Below are positions 61,482 to 64,000 of a stretch of DNA of 64,000 nt, one piece after another. The DNA is taken from NCBI GenBank assembly GCA_934203355.1, contig CAKPZC010000005.1, positions 1 through 64,000 on the forward strand, written 5' to 3'. A model generated the notes under the pieces. It was not told the origin of the DNA, made no database searches, and worked only from the letters and a program-made list of their open reading frames with translations. Origin of the DNA: an uncultured Prevotella sp. (GTDB lineage: Bacteria; Bacteroidota; Bacteroidia; Bacteroidales; Bacteroidaceae). The translations under genes were made by a program, and so were the position numbers. Each line of letters starts with the position of its first letter. Position 1 is the first letter of the stretch.

Positions 61482-61595
61482 TGTGGTTCTGGTATCACTC
61501 GTATCAGGTTCTGGTAATACTCGTATCAGGTTCTGGTAACACTCGTTTCAAGTTCTGGTAACACTCGTTTCTGGTTCTGGTATCAGTTGTTTTGG
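61482..61595. repeat. 22-nt tandem repeat array, 5 copies
   Basis: GTTCTGGTA starts at 61486, 61508, 61530, 61552 and 61574, always 22 nt apart. Units read TATCAGGTTCTGGTAAYACTCG. The array is the same family as at 40.7 kb and also lies between convergent genes, in the same orientation. Confidence 0.92.
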
Positions 61596-61661
61596 ATTCC
61601 TGAAATGTTTATTTTCGATATTGACACCATGTGCATAATTTTTCTTAAAAGTACAATAAAA

Positions 61662-61687
61662 GCTGACACCTTAAGAAAAGTATCAGC
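61662..61687 (-). terminator. Terminator of the 61.7-kb gene
   Basis: GCTGACAC pairs with GTATCAGC with one G-U; the minus strand continues TTTTATTG. Confidence 0.75.
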
Positions 61688-61722
61688 CCTTATTTATTAT
61701 TTGCTTATTAAAATAAAAAACT

Positions 61723-62367
61723 CTATGGTTCCACATCCCATTGTACAGGAACATTCTTCATCATAATATAGCCTGTTGTGTTAGCATCGATATATAGTCC
61801 GAGTTTTACCACCTGCAACACTTTAGCAGTCTTCTTAACATTTATGAATAAATCGTATGGACTTTCAAGTTTCAGTTTGACAAAAACCCCCTCGCTGACA
61901 TCATAGCTTTCGGATGTTGTCTGACTGTCAGAACTGTAAGCTTCGCCATCCTGATCTACACACATAGTGTTGCTGGCAACATCAGACCCAGGGAACTGTC
62001 CTCTGCCTCCAAAACTAATGCGCGACTTATTGGCTTTCATCATAACTTTCAGCACAAGAGACACCGTACCATAATTCTCCGATGTACTTTTTCCATAGGC
62101 ACCTACAAGCTGAATATCTACAGCCTTACTGAAAGGATTTAGGATGACAGAGCCTGATTCTGTAGTGGTGGAACTTACAACAAACTCTGATGGCAGTGTC
62201 TTATTGTCGTATTTACTTCCACCCTTAACATCACCTTTTTTATCAGCAACTGTCTCAACCGTCTTGCCAACCTTCTTAAGCAATTTTCCTAACTGTGCAT
62301 TAGCAGGCTGTACCGTAAAAAATAACATTACTAATGCCATGAACAATTTAATACATTTCTTCATCAT
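61723..62367 (-). CDS. Exported protein of unknown function
   Basis: A 214-residue protein with signal peptide (M)MKKCIKLFMALVMLFFTVQPANA. Two start codons in tandem (62367 and 62364) cannot be told apart. After a Lys-rich linker (QLGKLLKKVGKTVETVADKKGDVKGG) the rest is a beta-rich domain (FSKAVDIQLVGAYGKS, TVSLVLKVMMKANKSRISFGGRGQ). I do not recognise the family. It sits in a region of repeats and gene remnants with no obvious partners. Confidence 0.75.
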   Translation of the reverse strand: MMKKCIKLFMALVMLFFTVQPANAQLGKLLKKVGKTVETVADKKGDVKGGSKYDNKTLPSEFVVSSTTTESGSVILNPFSKAVDIQLVGAYGKSTSENYGTVSLVLKVMMKANKSRISFGGRGQFPGSDVASNTMCVDQDGEAYSSDSQTTSESYDVSEGVFVKLKLESPYDLFINVKKTAKVLQVVKLGLYIDANTTGYIMMKNVPVQWDVEP

Positions 62368-62473
62368 AGTCTTAATTTTTGTAGATTAATAAATCATATA
62401 ATTGGTTTTGCAAATATAGTGAAAAAATATGAGACGGCTTCTTCTTTTATAAAATTAATTATTAAGTATGCTC

Positions 62474-62742
62474 ATCTTTATATATGAGCGGCAATCTATA
62501 GGAGGATATGGCAAGAGTCAAAACAAATGAGCGTATGCACCCATTGGAATGAGAGCTCGTACCAATTGATGCTAACGCGCGAAAGAAGCAGAATTATGTA
62601 ACAAATACATTACTTTTTTCGTAAGTATGTGGTCATATTTATCTTTATATATGAGTGGCAATCTGTGAGAGTGTGTCACAGCCCGCATTTGTTTGACTTT
62701 TGATACACCCTTATATGTAAAGATAATTCGGAACTATTACTT
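62474..62742. mobile_element. Rearranged remnants of the 29-kb palindromic element
   Basis: 62474-62525 matches the reverse complement of the right end of the 29.35-29.68 kb element with a few changes (ATCTATAGGAGGATATGGCAAGAGTCAAA matches to about 29612-29660). 62622-62742 joins the right end (TAAGTATGTGGTCATATTTATC...) directly to the left end (...CAGCCCGC-TTTGTTTGAC-TTTGA...GTAAAGATAATTCGGAACTATT), with the roughly 220-bp palindromic core missing. About 95 nt of other sequence separate the two pieces. Confidence 0.7.
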
Positions 62743-62754
62743 AAAAACGATGGG

Positions 62755-62842
62755 ATGCAGTCTATACACTGCATCTTTATGACGAATTATGCAGTGTATA
62801 GGTTGCATGTTTAGGGTAATTTATGCAGTGTATGGACTGCAT
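62755..62842. promoter_or_regulatory. Three 20-nt palindromes with a 34-nt period
   Basis: ATGCAGTCTATACACTGCAT at 62755-62774, ATGCAGTGTATAGGTTGCAT at 62789-62808 and ATGCAGTGTATGGACTGCAT at 62823-62842. Copies begin exactly 34 nt apart. ATGCAGT pairs with ACTGCAT (the second copy has one mismatch). They end 40 nt before the -7 box of the ATPase gene, a fitting place for an operator. Confidence 0.7.
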
Positions 62843-62881
62843 GTTTACGGAAAAGTTGAAGTTTATATCATTTATTTATGC

Positions 62882-62889
62882 TATCTTTG
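62882..62889 (+). promoter_or_regulatory. Candidate -7 box of the DUF4143 ATPase
   Basis: TATCTTTG, 28 nt before the ATG. A TTG at 62856-62858 gives a 23-nt spacer, longer than usual. Confidence 0.45.
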
Positions 62890-62917
62890 CAATCATAACA
62901 GTATAAATACAAAGATT

Positions 62918-64000
62918 ATGGACAAGAATGTTATAAAGCAAATCATACTTTGGCAGCAAGAATTTGTGGGCAAAGTGAAACTACAAGGACGCAACATAAG
63001 TTTGGAGGAAAATGCAAACTATGTGTTGGTTGGCATTCGTCGTGCAGGCAAGTCGTACATGCTTTATCAGAAGATTCAAGATCTTGTGGCTAAAGGACAT
63101 TCTTTGGAAGAAATCCTGTTTATCAACTTTGAGGACGAACGTATCACCGACATCCGCAAGGAAGAGTTGCACCTTATACTTGAGGCTTACCGTGAAATGT
63201 TCAGTCATCAACCTATCATCTTCCTCGATGAAATACAGAACGTAGAAGGATGGGAACATTTTGCCCGCCGATTAGCAGACGAGAAGTATCGTGTATACAT
63301 CACCGGAAGCAATGCCCACATGCTTAGTCGCGAGATAAGCTCTACATTGGGGGGAAGATATCTGACAAAGGAGATACATCCCTTCTCTTTCGAGGAATAT
63401 CTGGAATACCGACATGTGCATCTTACGAAATTCTGGGAACTGTCGCCTATAAAGAATGATGTATTAAGACTGTTTTCCGATTATTTCTACTATGGCGGAC
63501 TGTCGGAGGTTTTCAACATGCAAGACAAGAAGTCGTGGCTTCAGTCGCTTTATCAAAAAATTCTGTACTCAGACATCGTTATAAAAAAAGGTGTAAGGAA
63601 TGAGCGCAGTCTTCGCTTGCTTATAAGGAAATTGGCTGACAGCGTTATGCAACCCACTGCAATTAAACGCCTACAAAACATTCTGCAAGGAGACGGTACA
63701 AAAATAGCAAGAGAAACCATAGCTTCATATCTCGACTATCTGCACGAGTCGTTCCTAACATTCAGCATCAGTTGCTTCACCGACTCTATCACCGAACGTG
63801 AAACTATAAAGAAGCATTACTTCTACGACAACGGCATTCTAAACCTGTTTCTCTTCCAGCCAGAGACAAAGTTATTAGAGAATATTGTAGCCATACAACT
63901 ATACAAGAAGTATGGCGAGGACTTGTATTATTACAACAAAAACATGGAGGTCGACTTCTGTGTGCCTAAAGACGGATTGCTCGTTCAGGTGTCTTATCGC
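62918..64000 (+). CDS. DUF4143/AAA_14 ATP-binding protein, C-terminus beyond the window
   Basis: A 361-codon partial frame from ATG 62918 to the right edge. The N-terminal AAA_14 domain has Walker A LVGIRRAGKSYM (39-46) and Walker B IIFLDEIQNVEGW (D104/E105), then YITGSNAHMLSREISSTLGGRYL. The DUF4143 region includes FEEYLEYR, YGGLSEVF and the end part NKNMEVDFCVPKDGLLVQVSYR, whose E-V-D-F plus Q-V-S-Y resembles a PD-(D/E)xK-like nuclease core. These are abundant in Bacteroidota, often in mobile or defence neighbourhoods, with unknown function. Confidence 0.88.
   Translation, partial: MDKNVIKQIILWQQEFVGKVKLQGRNISLEENANYVLVGIRRAGKSYMLYQKIQDLVAKGHSLEEILFINFEDERITDIRKEELHLILEAYREMFSHQPIIFLDEIQNVEGWEHFARRLADEKYRVYITGSNAHMLSREISSTLGGRYLTKEIHPFSFEEYLEYRHVHLTKFWELSPIKNDVLRLFSDYFYYGGLSEVFNMQDKKSWLQSLYQKILYSDIVIKKGVRNERSLRLLIRKLADSVMQPTAIKRLQNILQGDGTKIARETIASYLDYLHESFLTFSISCFTDSITERETIKKHYFYDNGILNLFLFQPETKLLENIVAIQLYKKYGEDLYYYNKNMEVDFCVPKDGLLVQVSYR

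Larger units (their letters stand above)
61317..61722. other. Gene-free remnant region after the MATE fragment
   Basis: It contains the inverted repeats above, a 22-nt repeat array and the downstream terminator of the 61.7-kb gene (GCTGACAC at 61662-61669 and GTATCAGC at 61680-61687, then TTTTATT on the minus strand). No coding sequence was seen. Confidence 0.65.
62368..62917. other. Gene-free stretch with repeat remnants and palindromes
   Basis: It carries two remnants of the 29-kb palindromic element (62474-62525 and 62622-62742), a short inverted repeat ATTGG/CCAAT near 62543-62566, and three 20-nt palindromes before the downstream ATPase. No coding frame was seen. Confidence 0.8.

Noticed and set aside
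1-64000. rRNA, tRNA and complete IS transposase genes
   Set aside because: No tRNA T-loop pattern or rRNA sequence was noticed, and no transposase-like protein is encoded.

Overview
The window comes from a member of the Bacteroidota, most likely Prevotella/Segatella or a close Bacteroidales relative. Evidence for this is a repeated promoter form TTTG-N19/20-TAnnTTTG upstream of many genes, a type IX secretion (T9SS) sorting domain on a secreted protein, several lipoprotein or signal-peptide glycan hydrolases (GH20 twice, GH29, GH27), AsnA, type B ribosomal protein L31, a Mrp without the usual CxxC, and RmuC, GSCFA, YfhO and DUF4143 proteins. No rRNA, tRNA, CRISPR array or intact transposase was seen. 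Most of the window is ordinary chromosome.

Layout. 1-12.1 kb (minus): a giant exported TANFOR-like protein that runs off the left edge, an outer-membrane beta-barrel, and a T9SS-secreted Ig-like protein. 12.4-16.8 kb (minus): RecD-like helicase, MscS channel, PBP4 and a PH-domain membrane protein. 17.0-21.0 kb (plus): trmB, mrp, then a compact ABC-type ATPase paired with a DUF4435 TOPRIM-like protein, a split OLD/PARIS-like arrangement. 21.3-21.5 kb (minus): an untracked 29-residue membrane peptide with its own promoter and terminator. 21.6-30.8 kb: NahK-like kinase, rmuC, a CPA2 antiporter, a GH20-YhcH pair, a roughly 330-bp palindromic repeat element and an SGNH esterase. 31-37.4 kb (plus): DUF308, YfhO, GSCFA, rpmE2, a uracil-glycosylase-like protein and asnA. 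37.4-51.4 kb: symporter, metallophosphoesterase, a GH20-hydrolase-cyclophilin cluster, a glycine-zipper lipoprotein, RlpA, gdhA, an Arg/Ser/Gly/Asn-rich exported protein, a histidine phosphatase and cutC. 51.5-57.2 kb (minus): a GH29-GH27-GH36-like glycan operon. 57.4-61.1 kb: gltX and a PgpH-like HD phosphodiesterase. 61.1-64 kb: a truncated MATE gene, repeat remnants, an exported protein of unknown role and a DUF4143 ATPase that runs off the right edge.

Functional themes are trimming of host or plant glycans (N-acetylhexosamine, fucose and galactose release, with a NahK-like kinase and YhcH downstream), envelope maintenance (PBP4, RlpA, MscS, lipoproteins) and nitrogen assimilation (gdhA, asnA). 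The most interesting material lies outside the standard genes: the ATPase/TOPRIM pair, the 29-residue peptide unit, an orphan promoter-to-terminator unit at 49.6-49.9 kb, a 22-nt tandem repeat found twice and only between convergent genes, a palindromic element with rearranged remnants elsewhere, and three 20-nt palindromes spaced exactly 34 nt apart before the DUF4143 ATPase.
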